Below are positions 24,290-35,224 of a DNA stretch of 64,000 nt, one piece after another. The stretch is from assembly GCF_958450345.1 (NCBI RefSeq), contig NC_088780.1:168188726-168252725 (forward strand). Direction: 5' to 3'. The translations under genes were made by a program, and so were the position numbers. Below the pieces are notes generated by a model that worked only from the letters and a program-made list of their open reading frames with translations, did no database searches and was not told the DNA's origin. The stretch is from Calliphora vicina. Its lineage: Eukaryota > Arthropoda > Insecta > Diptera > Calliphoridae. Every line of letters starts with the position of its first letter. The stretch's first letter is position 1.

Positions 24290-25078
24290 CAGGGATTGTA
24301 AATTTAAATCCGTTAGAGTCAACGGAGACCTATACTGTTATATACCAATAGATTCATATTGACGTGTTCTTTCTGAATCTATGGATATATAAAAATATCC
24401 AGAAAATTTGAAATCAAAAAGAGTTAGAGTCAACGGAGACCTATACTGTTATATACCAATAGATTCGTATTGACGTGTTCTTTCTGAATCTATGGATATA
24501 TACAAATAATCTCAACTCAACAGTTAACAGTTATTTTTTAACCTAAAAATAAAACTTTGCATAAAACACTGGAAATAAGTAGCCGTTATAAAAAAACTCA
24601 TTTGAGGAGTTTTATTTTTTTCCGTCAGAAAAAAAGTTATTTCAGGACTTTTATTTTTTCCGTCATAAAATAAAAGTCTTTTGAGGAGTTTTATTTTTCC
24701 CGTCAGAAAATAAAACTCTTATTTTCTACTTTTTTTCAGTATCTTTCTTTATTGAGTCTATCTGATTGATGTTTGTAATAATTTATTTGTTTAAGAAAAA
24801 AAACAAAAAAATTCCTCTTGATTTTATTTTAATGACAATTTAGGGGCATGAGTTTTATTTTCTGACGGGAAAAATAAAACTCCTCAAATGACTTTTATTT
24901 TATGACGGACAAAATAAAAATTCCCCAATTGAGTTTTTTCTGACGGGAAAAATAAAACTCCTTAAATGATTTTTTTTTATGACGGCTATTTAAAACTCTT
25001 TTTTAAGAGTTTTAGATGGATTTTTATTTTTAAAGTCACAAAATAACTTTTATAAACTCATAAGCGTTACGTTCCCTG
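24290..25078. mobile_element. hAT element (CAGGGA ends) with big internal hairpin
   Basis: The left end CAGGGATTGTAA and the right inverse GTTCCCTG are bounded by the perfect 8-bp duplication ATAATTGT (24282-24289 and 25079-25086). Inside are a tandem duplication (24303-24510) and arms rich in TGAGGAGTTTTATTTTT that invert (about 24586-24725 and 24840-25015). It is 789 bp, non-coding. Confidence 0.88.
24303..24510. repeat. ~115-bp direct tandem duplication
   Basis: The unit beginning GTTAGAGTCAACGGAGACC is repeated twice, the copies differing by very few bases (for example TTCATATTG versus TTCGTATTG). It lies inside the hAT at 24290-25078. Confidence 0.85.
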
Positions 25079-25287
25079 ATAATTGTCTTATAATAATTAA
25101 TATCGCGATGAAATTGGACATAAACAAGTTATAATTAAATGAACATAAATCTTTCTACCAACTTTTGTGAGGATCGGTCCATATTTGACGAAATTCCGAT
25201 ATTCTGTAAACAGTTTGAAATTATATAAAAACATATTTTTGATTTTAAAAATTGAGTTTACAGAATTTGATGTATAACTAATTAATA

Positions 25288-25534
25288 CACAGAGAATACA
25301 GATTCGTGATAGCAACCGAATTTGTTGCCAATCGAATGATTCGGTTGTACACATGGAATTTTTCGATTCTATCAACAGAGAGACAGTTGACAAAGAAGAA
25401 TTTCGATTAAAGCAACCAAACTTTTGTTACCCCTTTTAAAATTCTATAGCCACAATTGTAAAATTCGGTCACTAAGGTTGAATCGTTCGATTGGCAACAA
25501 ATTCGGTTGCTATCACGAATCTGTTTTCTCTGTG
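25288..25534. mobile_element. TA-flanked MITE (CACAGAGAAAACAG ends), copy 1
   Basis: The left CACAGAGAATACAGATTCG and the right inverse have about 50-bp inverted arms and TA on each side (25286-25287 and 25535-25536), as in Tc1/mariner-type MITEs. It is 247 bp. A second copy is at 44701-44925. Confidence 0.82.
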
Positions 25535-25769
25535 TAACTTTGTCAACTTATTTTTGATTTTTGTAAATTTTATTAACAATTTAATTCAGCGAGAAATCAA
25601 CGTTATTATTCTTATTATTTTGTTACCAAAATAACTTCAAATAAAAATCACCTTTACTGAAATAGTTCAAACTAGCCTTACCGTTACATTTTTACCGTTT
25701 TGATTCGGTTTTAAACTTTTCTTTTAGTTGAGAACATCCTCAACTATTTTGGGGCCAACCTAATGTACA

Positions 25770-26608
25770 TATTAACCTATGTACAAATACATAATTGATT
25801 ACGCTGATTTTAGTTCACGATCAAATGATTTCCAAATCCATTTATTTATTGAGTCTTTATTTCTTTTCTAGTTTTTCTTTTTTTCTATTTTCGATTCTCT
25901 TGTTTTTATCGTTGTTCATAAAGATATTTTTTGAAATTAATTTTCTATTACTTTTAGTATTTAGTATAAATAATCGTGTATGTATTAATAAAATGTTTTT
26001 GTTGCAGACATTATAGAAATGTGTGTATATTAGAGTGGTTCCTCTTGGTATGGACAAATCTAAAGTTCTTTGTTCAGAGAAAAATACCTAAGTTATGTAG
26101 ATATTTCAACATCCTACTTTTATTGAACTGCAGTTTTAGTAGTTCATATATTTTCAACCTATCAAATGTACATTCGTTTATAAAATGAATATTCACACTT
26201 CAAATTTTTCGGTTATGAAAACATTCGAGAATGTTCAGAATTTAAAATTTAGCAATGTACATGTTTTAGTTGACTCAGTCCTAAGTTTTGTAGAAATCCG
26301 AAAATTTATTAAACACACTTATAACCTCCATTTAACAATCGCTTTTTTCTAAAATTTTTATTTAAAATTTTACAAATTTCGTCTCATTTTGATAGAAACT
26401 TCCACTAAAGTTTTAGTTTTCTTTTAATTTTAAGCTTTAAATTTATTTTACAAACATCAATCATATTGTTTTAAATACGTTGATTTGTGTGATGTATATT
26501 TTTTTTAGAAAGCACTCATTTATCGATAAGTGGATATTTTTTTTTATTTTTGTCCAAAAAAGTTGAAAGAAGATTATTTAACATTTTGTATAAATATATA
26601 TTTTTGTA
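25770..26608. other. No gene recognised
   Basis: Overlapping chance frames on both strands in T-rich sequence. A lone 'ATTAGAGTGGTTCC' at about 26029 resembles a CATTAGG MITE end but has no partner. Confidence 0.35.
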
Positions 26609-27237
26609 CATTAGGGTGGTCCTTTTTTCGATGATGCCAAATTTGCACTGAAAATTTTAGCAAAATCTGATAATATTTTCCAAAAGATTAAAAAATTCCA
26701 ATTAAAAATAGTTTTGGTATTTCATTTACCTATATATGTATGTTTAAATATAAAAATAATAATTTTCTGAAATTAATTTAATTTAATACCAAAAAGAATA
26801 AAATTCCATGCATATCTCAAATCCCAATTTGTCATTCCTTTTGTAATTTCTACATTTTTCATTTGCGACCACATCGTTATAGATAGCGAAGTCGATATAG
26901 CCATGTCCATCGGTGTGTTGAAATCAACATTCCATAGCCCCCAAATAAATTACATGCATGATTCAAACATCAATATATCGGTAATTCTTCCGGCTCGGAA
27001 AAAAAAAATTTTAAAAATAATTTTAATTTTTTTTTTACCTAAAAATATTTAAAAATTAAATTTTAAAGTATAATTTGGTGAAGGATATATAAGATTCGGC
27101 ACAACCGAATATAGCTCGAATAAACTCGAAATTTTAAATAACATTGTTCGATTTTGTCTAATTTTCAGCATATTGTTTTCAGCTGACAAAGAACAATGAA
27201 TGATTTTAGACCTGGGCGAATTAAGGCCACCCTAATG
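26609..27237. mobile_element. CATTAGGGTGG MITE carrying a HINE-A fragment
   Basis: The ends CATTAGGGTGGTCC and GGCCACCCTAATG are inverted and flanked by TA (26607-26608 and 27238-27239). It is 629 bp. A degraded HINE-A segment occupies about 26825-27118. Tc1/mariner-type by target site. Confidence 0.8.
26825..27118 (-). mobile_element. HINE-A fragment, internally deleted
   Basis: It shares 'tttgtcattccttttgtaat', 'gatagcgaagtcgatatagc' and the terminal 'gattcggcacaaccgaata' phrases with 20167-20808, but lacks the start block and microsatellite. Nested in the CATTAGGGTGG MITE. Confidence 0.65.
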
Positions 27238-27644
27238 TAAATATTGAACCATTTACATATGTATGCACTCTTAAAATACATAGACGTAGACTTAAATTTA
27301 TACCCATAGAACACACATGTTGGTCAGAATTTGTTTTTAGCTTTTTCAGTTTGCTGCTTTTCTGGTCATTAGACAGACTGATGTTGATGACGACAACGAT
27401 ACTGTTGTTCTTTCAAATATGTTTCATTTTCCGTTGTATATTATTATAGCCATTACATGACTGGGATGGAGAAGACAGTACTATTGTATTTTCAGTACAT
27501 TTTAATATCGAAAAATACAACAGCTCCCCAACATCAGTAACACCATTTTAATATTTTTTGGAGTGCCATCGAGCTTTTTGTTCCAAATCGTTATTGCTTG
27601 GTAGGACATTTTTTATAAATATCTTTTCTAATACAATTTAAATT

Positions 27645-28182
27645 ATGCGTTTGTGCAGATGTTTGTAACGCCCAAAAATATTATTCTAACACCCACCTTA
27701 AAGTATACCGATCGACTTAGAATCACTTTCTTTGAAGATATTTCGATCAAATTTGGTACATATTATTTTTTCGGCCCAAGGACCAAGTCTATTGAAACTG
27801 GCTGAAATCGGTCCATTATTTCACCTAGCTCCCATACAAATGTCCTTCCGAAATTGGACTTTATCGGTCATAAATGTTTAATTTATATATCTATATCTTA
27901 TATCTCCATAAATTCCGCTCCAAATAAGTTTTACATATACAAAATTCATGTCACCAAATTTTGTTACGATCGGTCCATAATTAGTCATAGCTCCCATATA
28001 AGGCCCACTTCCGAAAATCACTCAAAAATATAAATTATTGAAATTTTTAAAGAAAAATGTTTTTGCTCTCCGAAAATCACTCAAAAATATAAATTATAAG
28101 AAAAATGTTTTTGGTCTTTTACTTAGTGTAATATATGGTCGGGTATTATATGGTCGGGCTTGACCGACCATACCTTCTTATG
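27645..28182 (-). mobile_element. HINE-B copy, truncated at the microsatellite side
   Basis: It runs from 'tgcgtttgtgcagatgtttg' through 'cttaaagtataccgatcgac' and 'ggcccaaggaccaag' to the end 'gggcttgaccgaccatac' and CTTCTTA. A short duplication of 'ccgaaaatcactcaaaaata' is seen near 28010 and 28073. The GTCC run is missing. Confidence 0.75.
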
Positions 28183-28520
28183 AATTGGACGCTCTTGGAT
28201 CTCATGCGGATGGGTATAGTACCAAACTTGTTAATTGCACATGTTCTTGAACGATATATCCGTCCATTGTGATTTAGTAAAACAAACTGAATAAATGGCA
28301 GCCAATTCGACAAAAGTTCGGAAGTCCCTATTAGAGATGTACATGAGTTGATTCGCTTTTTTTATTTCTAAGTGAAGAAAATCACTGCATTTGTTGTTTT
28401 TTCAATCATCAACATGTGCAAATTGATTGATTGCCATTTACATCCTTCTCATCAAAAAATCTTTCTAAATACAGTCTTAAATTAATTCAAACATACTCTT
28501 ATAGGAAAGTGTATATTTAC

Positions 28521-31124
28521 TAGGGTATTCATTCGATTAATCGAATAATTTCTTACGAATAATTATTCGAACAATTTAAAAATGGCCATTTTCGAATAAC
28601 GAATAATTCGAACAATTTTATGTAGAATAATCGAATAAAACGAATAAATGTTCATATTTATTTAAATTTATTAAATTGCTTAAAATTTTTCATAATTTCA
28701 AATTTATATAAGTAATAATGATTCACAAAAATTGTATTGTTTCTGAAATTCGACAAATAAATATAGACGAAGGGAACTTCGATCACTGTAGATGATCTAT
28801 AAATATATAAATATTACTACAAGAAGTTACAATTCTAAAAACAAATCTTTCAAAATTTTTAACTTAGGACTTGAACCAATGAAAAAATAGGTACGGAATA
28901 AAATATATGTTATTTAGCTGGCGAAATATTAATCGCAATTTATAATCAAAATATTAACTTAGATTAAAGTGGAGTTGAATGTGATGGAGAATCAGTGATG
29001 TTAACATTTTAATTTCGATTACCGTACAGCCCTAAAAAAATTACCGTTTTTTAGGTAAAATTACCGTATCCAAAGTTTAGTACAAAAATAATAATATTTT
29101 CTTATTGAAAAAGGTTTATTTTTATAATTTAATATATCGAGGGCCTATATTCAAAACTCTCTATCTTAAAAAAACAACTTTTCAGGAAAGCCAAAAAAAC
29201 TGATTTTTGTCGCGTATTACTTGAGTTATTAAAATTCGGTATGCTAGAGGGTTTTTCTTCTCAAAATATTCAATGTGTATATAAAAATGAAAAGATAGAG
29301 GATTTTGCATTTTAATAGAATTAAATTAATTTGATTTCATTTATGCCATCTGTCAGTTTTTAACGTGATTTATTTAAGATAACGGCTAATAATACAACAT
29401 AAGATAAAAAAAAAACTTTAAAAGTAGACACTTTTTAAGCTAACTCCAACTTTAACCATTCATTTTTATGCCATGGAAATTATATTTTCCAAAAACAAAA
29501 TGGTAAAATATTTTCATGGTAATTCATTTTTTTAAATGATTGAAAAATGTAAAATTCATGTTCAGCATTCAAAAATTAGTAGGAACACATGAATTGCAAG
29601 AAGAAATTATTCCAAAAAAAATATTTGAAAATTATTTGAAAATTTTTGCATTCGGAAAAAAATAATTGTATAACATAGAGCAATAACAAAATGCAAATAA
29701 AACAGCAAAAGACAATAGGCTGTAAGAAATTCACACCAGATGAGGGCTGTTTTACTGAAAATTTTACTATCAAAAAGTAATTTTCGTGAATATCAAAGAT
29801 AGTGGGTTTTGAATATAGGACCATGTTTGTAAAACAGCATATAAATTCCGTATCTTTATTTAAATTCATCCATTTCAACAGCTTCTGGGAAATGCAAAAC
29901 TAAAGGAATTATAGAAATGTTGGTATCGAACATTTGGGGATTTATTACGATCAGTTTTTAATACTAATTTGTATGTTGAAATATCCATACTTGAAAGACT
30001 TGCGATTACTTTACCGCGTAGATATATTTTGTCTAGTGGTAGTTGGTTATCATCATCCTCAAAGTTTTATGATTATTTTAATGATAAATATGTACATTAT
30101 ATGTAGACACATTATGGAAATATAACGTTTAGGATATAATTTTTAAAAATTTAAACTTTTTAAAATTACCGTACAAATGTAGAAATTACCTGCCTACCGT
30201 ACGGAGGTCTAAATTACCGTACAATACGGTAATTACCGTACAGTTAACATCACTGTGGAGAATGTTATTTTGAAACGGTCGTCGAAAGTGAAATTGAGGA
30301 TGACATTTATAATGATTACATTGAAATAGATGAAGGCCATGATCTTAAAATATATGTATGTATATAATTAATGATGTTATTAACCGCGTATGTAAGTGTT
30401 GCAAAATATTTAATAAATCGAATGATAAACACAATTATTGCAAACTAACGTTTTGTTGTAAGAATAACATGGAGTTCGTCTTATACATGATTTTGAACAT
30501 CGTTGAACATCTATGTCTAACATGGTAATAAACTTTTTGCGTATTTATAAATGCGTCAATCATGCACTGCCTGTGTTCAAATTAGCCATGTTCACTGAGA
30601 ATGATATCAAACTTTGAACAGATTTGTGTAATTCCCTATGACAACTTGATTAAGCAAAGATTCGGAACCCTGATAGAACTTGAATTAATGAACGACATAA
30701 AAAAGTTCTTAATACGTTTTTATTGTACTTGAATTCAGGATCATATCCAACTAGCTCAAATTTTTTAAAGCATAGCTCCAAAACGGAAACTAAAAGGGTT
30801 GCTAGTCAATTGTTTTGTGGATTGTTCGGGATTTAATCTGATCAGAATATTTCTGTTGAAAATTTAATGATGGACTTTGTTTTCGAATGTTTTTTAACAT
30901 TATCAATACTTGAATTGTCAACTTTAACGTTATTTTTTGTTTTTCTTTAACAATAAAATATTAAAAAATGGACATCAAAACTTCATTCTTTACTTTTTTA
31001 AAAAAATCAAATTATTCGAATAATTCGATTAATTTTAAACGTATGATCGAATTATTCGAACAAATTAAAATCTCTTATTCGAATTATTCGAACAAGAGAA
31101 AAATCGAATAATTCGAATACCCTA
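28521..31124. mobile_element. hAT element (TAGGGTATTC ends), copy 2, with a nested hAT
   Basis: The ends TAGGGTATTC and GAATACCCTA are bounded by the perfect 8-bp duplication ATATTTAC (28513-28520 and 31125-31132). Removing the nested 28993-30255 element and one TSD copy leaves about 1,333 bp, matching the 1,446-bp copy at 22544-23989 in inverse orientation. Subterminal TCGAATAATTCGA repeats are present at both ends. No intact transposase. Confidence 0.9.
28993..30255. mobile_element. hAT element (CAGTGATGTTAAC ends), nested
   Basis: The ends CAGTGATGTTAAC and GTTAACATCACTG are perfect 13-bp inverses. The 8-bp duplication TGGAGAAT (28985-28992 and 30256-30263) is perfect. The empty site is preserved in the related copy at about 23480-23490. 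Terminal regions repeat ATTACCGTAC. The 100-codon frame at 29576-29878 (-) matches nothing I know. Confidence 0.9.
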
Positions 31125-31132
31125 ATATTTAC

Positions 31133-32370
31133 TCAAAAAACTCTGCATATATTCAAAACACTCATATTGATTCGCTGCTTTTGTGAATGAATTACATGCA
31201 TTTTGTAAGAAAACACTTGCTGTAGTGTATGAATCATGCAATGACAGTATTCGTTTAATTAATGTATAGTGATAATTCAATATTCACTTTTGCAAAATAA
31301 TAAATATGTCATTTGAATGGCATTCATGCACATCTCTGGTCCCTATACAATAAACAATTCCAAAAAATATCTACTTGAGAATAAATTTCCTTTCCTTTCT
31401 TCCTTTCTTATTCTTATTTCTCAGCCATCTCCTTAAACAACTTTAATCGAATTTAACAGCAGAAAATCTGCAAAATGTACTTCTAAAACTTAAAGTAAAC
31501 TTTAACTAAAATTGTTATTAGTAAAGGATTATTACATTTAACTCACCTGTGCAGACAGCAAATTTCTAATAAAGATGAATAACTTGAAGGCATCTACACA
31601 CAGACTGCAGCACATTATATTACACCTATATTTATAACGAAAAGGATTAGTTTTAGGATTGCCCTATGACCTCTAAATGAGCCATATGACAGCAATCTAG
31701 GTTTCTACACTGAATTTTAGTTTCTTGGCAAATATGCACTAGATGCTGCTGATGCTGTGTGTTGTATAAAAGATACCTGGCATATTGATGAAAATGTTTT
31801 GGTATTTTCAGATACTTACAAACCTAAATTGAATTTACTCAAGTATCATCAAGAGTTTATGGCAAACTTGCTTTACTTTACTTTGCTTAACTTAACTTTC
31901 ACTGCAAATAACTATATATTTTGGGTAAATGCACAAACAAACTCATTTAAATGTAGGTTTGTATATTGATTACCAGGGCAAGTTTAAATATACATAAACA
32001 AATTTAAAATGCTCAACAAAAGAACTGGAAAATATGCAGAAAAAAGCATAGAAAAATATAGACAAAAATCTTAAAAACAATATGTTATAAACATTTCCTT
32101 CACTAATTGAGCTAAAGGATAAATTACATTTCTAATAATAATCCTCACAGATGCCATGGTGCAAACATGATATTAACAAATATTCCTAGTACAATTACAA
32201 TACAAGGATCCATAACAATTGTAATACAAAACGCGTACTTGAGTAAATATGTTTGGGTGTAATTAATTTCAAACAATACCAACTAGCTCACGAGTATGAA
32301 TGAAAATCTAGGGATGCCAATGCTGATCCCGAAAATCTGGGTATTTTTAGGGATTACCAAATCCTGATTT
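31133..32370. other. No gene recognised
   Basis: Unremarkable AT-rich DNA. The frame at 31757-31969 has no recognisable domain. Confidence 0.35.
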
Positions 32371-32506
32371 TTATACCCTTCAGCTTCGTGAGAAGGGTAT
32401 ATATAAGTTTGTCATTCCGTTTGTAATTTCTACATTTTTCATTTCCGACCCTATAAAGTATATATATTCTGGATCCTTATAGATAGCGGAGTCGATTAAG
32501 CCATGT

Positions 32507-32508
32507 CC

Positions 32509-32582
<74 letters not shown>

Positions 32583-32594
32583 CTGTCTGTCTGT
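32507..32594. repeat. (GTCT)n microsatellite, about 21 units
   Basis: GTCT repeats run almost unbroken, with an occasional GTCC. This is the GTCY tract of a DINE-1-like element. The open frames made only of repeated SVCL or TDRQ residues here are artefacts of this tract. Confidence 0.95.
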
Positions 32595-32782
32595 TGAAAT
32601 CAATTTTCTGAAGGCCCCAGATATCTCCGGGATCCAAATCTTCAACAATTCTGTCAGACATACTTTCGAGAATTTTGCTATTTAAAATCAGCAAAATCCG
32701 TCCATAAATAACGGAGATATGAGCAAAAATCCGAGACAACCTCTGAAAATTTCATCAAAAAACACAATGTATTGCATGCTTT

Positions 32783-33110
32783 GACAAAAAAACAACAAAA
32801 CGTATGCTTGGGTGTGCAAGCTTTGTGTATTTGGTTTTTTTTTGTTTTTTGTTTCTTTTGGCGTTGTTGTTGTTTTTTATACAACTAAACGTTTGTTTGG
32901 TTGTGTGTTGGTTTTTTTGACAAAAAAGCAACAAAACGTATGTTTTTGGATGTGCATGCTTTGCGTATTTTGTTTTTTTTTGGCGTTGTTGTCGTTTTTT
33001 ATACAATTAAACGTATGTTTGGATGTGTGTTGGTTTCATTGCCTTGCGTATTTTGTTTTTTCTTTTGGTGTTTTGTTTCGTTTGGCGTTGTTGTTGTTTT
33101 TTGTGTTCTT
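32783..33110. repeat. ~125-bp minisatellite, about 2.5 units
   Basis: Units at about 32783-32918 and 32919-33040, plus a partial third, share 'caacaaaacgtatg', 'ggcgttgttgttgtttttta' and 'ggatgtgtgttggttt' wording. It lies inside the HINE-A element, 3' of the GTCT run. Confidence 0.75.
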
Positions 33111-33494
33111 GATAAATTTAGGGTGCTGTACGCTGAAAGTGGGCAATGTACATACATACCTATATACTAATTATAAAAAATAATAATGCATCCACAACAA
33201 AGGTGAAGGGTATATAAGATTCGGCATAGCCGAATATAGCACTCTTACTTGTTTTTTTATAAATCAGAGATAATTGTGGCAGATAAAATTCAGCATAATT
33301 ATAATATTGAATGCGCTTTAAGCATTATCGGAGCCAGCTTTTTAAGCTGCAAACAGAGAATAGCAGGTCTGCTTTGCATTGACAGGATTAAATACATAAA
33401 GCATTCTTCACTTAAAATCCGGTCGCACTTAACCTACATAAAGAAAAATGCGATTTAATAATGTTCAACCATAAATTTAATGTTATTTATTAGC

Positions 33495-33815
33495 AACTAG
33501 TTGACCCGCCCGGCTTCGCCCGGTATCATTTACTAATGTTAGTTCTTAAGTTTCTCCAACCCACATGCACCTGCCTGTTCTTATTTATTTGCAAATAAAA
33601 TATCAAAATATGTACTGCATACTTTAGGGAGCTTTTTTATTACAGTTGACTGGACTAAAAAAAACCGAGCTTTACCCGGAATTTTTAAATTTTTTTCTTT
33701 ACAAACCATCTCCTGAAAATTTCGAATCGAATAAAAAAATCAGCAAAATCGCTCCAGCCGTTCTCCGTGATGCCATTTAATACATGGACCATTTCATTTT
33801 TATATATATAGATTA
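33495..33815. repeat. Dispersed repeat beginning GACCCGCCCGGCTTCGCCC
   Basis: The GC-rich lead 'gacccgcccggcttcgccc' and the later 'cagcaaaatcgctccagccg' are stereotyped in repetitive DNA of many insects. It ends in TA-rich sequence at about 33815. I cannot assign the class; a SINE/RTE-like or Helitron-like origin is possible. Confidence 0.5.
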
Positions 33816-33883
33816 TGAATATGCAAAAGAAACTAGTTAAATATCTTTATTTCTAATAAAAATTCTAGTTTTTGACCATTAAC

Positions 33884-34258
33884 TAGGGTGTTCAATCGAT
33901 TAACCGTTAATCGGTTAACTGTTCGAATAATTTAAAGTTGCCGAGAGAAATTGGATATTCTTTATCATGCCTTACTTTTGATTTCTCCAACATCGACAAT
34001 CAGTGATACAGTTTTTTCCAAGTCAACTTTTATTAAAACTAAAGAAAAAAATCGTTTAAAAGGAAAACATTTAAATTATTTTCTTTTTTTAAAGATTTTT
34101 TCAGAAGATAAAAAAAACTCATGTTTTGTTTGTTTTTCAGTTTAAAATTAAAATACAAATTATTCGGTTAATCGAATAATTTAAAATTAACCGATTATTA
34201 ACCGATTAAATCAAAACCCCGATTAATTATTTGCTCGATTAACCGATTAACTTTTGCA
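33884..34258. mobile_element. hAT-related MITE (TAGGGTGTTC), right end degraded
   Basis: It starts TAGGGTGTTCAATCG and both flanks are rich in inverted CGATTAACC/GGTTAATCG motifs, resembling the TAGGGTATTC hAT family. The expected right end GAACACCCTA is replaced by GCACAACTTTT, and no duplication was found. It abuts a Tc1 remnant. Confidence 0.5.
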
Positions 34259-35110
34259 CAACTTTTCGGTCCAACTGAGCTGCATATTTATTCCAAGCAG
34301 CTACCTTTTTTTAATGTCAATAATAGCACTTCCATTTTTCTTTAATTTAACTTTGACAATAGCCCAATATTTTTCAATTCGCCGAAGCTGGGGACAATTG
34401 AGTGGGTTCATATGTTTTGATATTACATCGACTTTGTTGCTTCGATACCAATCCATGGCGGCTTTCGAATAGTGGCAGGAGGCCAAATCGGGCCAAAACT
34501 TTACTGAAAAATGGAGTTGTCTAATAAAGGGTTGCAAACGTTTTTGAAGACATTGTTTGATGTAAATATCCGAAGTCATAGTTGTAGAGGTTACAAAGGG
34601 AGTACTCTTAAGATCGCAACTGTAAATAGCTTGCCACACCATTTATATTTTTGATTGACATTCCCGCGGCTCTCTGAAACACAAAATTTACGTCCTGGTA
34701 GCTGTTGAATGTCCATTTTCGTATGTACGTTTCATCATCCATGATAAGGCAGTTATTAAATTTTGTCAAAACTTGTTCGTAAAGTAAACGAGACCGTTTT
34801 ACAGCAGTAGTATTTTGATTTTCAGTACGATTTGGGTATTTAATGCTACGATATGACCATAAGCCATCATCCAGGCGTATTCTTCTTTAATTCAACGCAC
34901 TATTTTCTTTCCAAGGTCTTGTCTGCTAACTTTTTTGGTTTCTTTTTTCTGACGATCCGTGCTTAAGGTACCTTTGTAACGTTTTATAACATCATTCACA
35001 GTTCTTTTTGGAAGATTCAGTTTTTTTGCTATCATTGAACCTGACCATGTTGGATTTTTTAGAAAATTGTGCAAAATTGTTCTTCTATTTTGATTTTCTA
35101 TTGAAATCTT
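34258..35110 (-). pseudogene. Tc1-superfamily transposase relic, DD37E-type
   Basis: On the minus strand: a helix-turn-helix N-terminus (34892-35074, NPTWSGSMIAKKLNLPKRTV), the first catalytic Asp in LIMDDETYIRKW near 34730, MVWQAIYSC, the second Asp in FWPDLASCHYSK and the Glu in LRRIEKYWAIVK. Thirty-seven residues separate the second Asp from the Glu, which fits the ITmD37E group rather than DD34E Tc1. Frames are broken in at least two places. No TIR ends were recognised. Confidence 0.85.
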
Positions 35111-35224
35111 GACAGAATAACGGTTGGTTTGTTTAGAAAGTCATGCCAAAAGAAAACAAAATTATTGCCACTAGTTTTTTGTAAAAAGTTTCTACAATAC
35201 GACCGGATTTTATGTGAACAATGC

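Larger units (their letters stand above)
22436..25235. mobile_element. HINE-C element, split in three by two hAT insertions
   Basis: It starts TTTTTATACCCACCTTC, includes the microsatellite CCGTCCGTCTGTCTGTCC (about 24039-24057) and continues with 'acaaatgtccccccggaata' and 'gtgaggatcggtcc' phrases shared with 62790-63115. The parts 22436-22543, 23990-24289 and 25079-25235 rejoin when the two hAT elements are removed with one copy of each duplication. The right edge is approximate. Confidence 0.72.
22260..25765. mobile_element. Host MITE (CATTRGG ends) enclosing a four-element nest
   Basis: The left end CATTGGGGTGGCCCC and the inverted right end GGGGCCAACCTAATG are flanked by TA (22258-22259 and 25766-25767). 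The same end type bounds 26609-27237 and probably 56469-60031. Between the ends lie HINE-C, two hAT elements and a TA-flanked MITE. Pairing of these two distant ends is an inference from symmetry and the shared end sequence. Confidence 0.6.
32371..33256 (-). mobile_element. HINE-A (DINE-1-like), with GTCT microsatellite
   Basis: This is the most complete HINE-A. It has the start 'tttataccc ttcagcttcgtg', 'tttccgaccctataaagta', 'gatagcggagtcgatt', a long GTCT run, then a minisatellite and the end 'gtgaagggtatataagattc', 'ggcatagccgaata' and CTTACTTGTTTT. The order (5' block, GTCY run, 3' palindrome) matches the published DINE-1 architecture. The Helentron-derived class is inferred. Confidence 0.78.

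Noticed and set aside
29576..29878. 100-codon minus-strand frame inside the nested hAT
   Set aside because: No domain or motif, hydrophobic and AT-driven; the element is non-autonomous.
32380..32739. Open frames of repeated TDRQ or SVCL residues
   Set aside because: They are translation of a GTCT microsatellite in a HINE element, not a protein gene.
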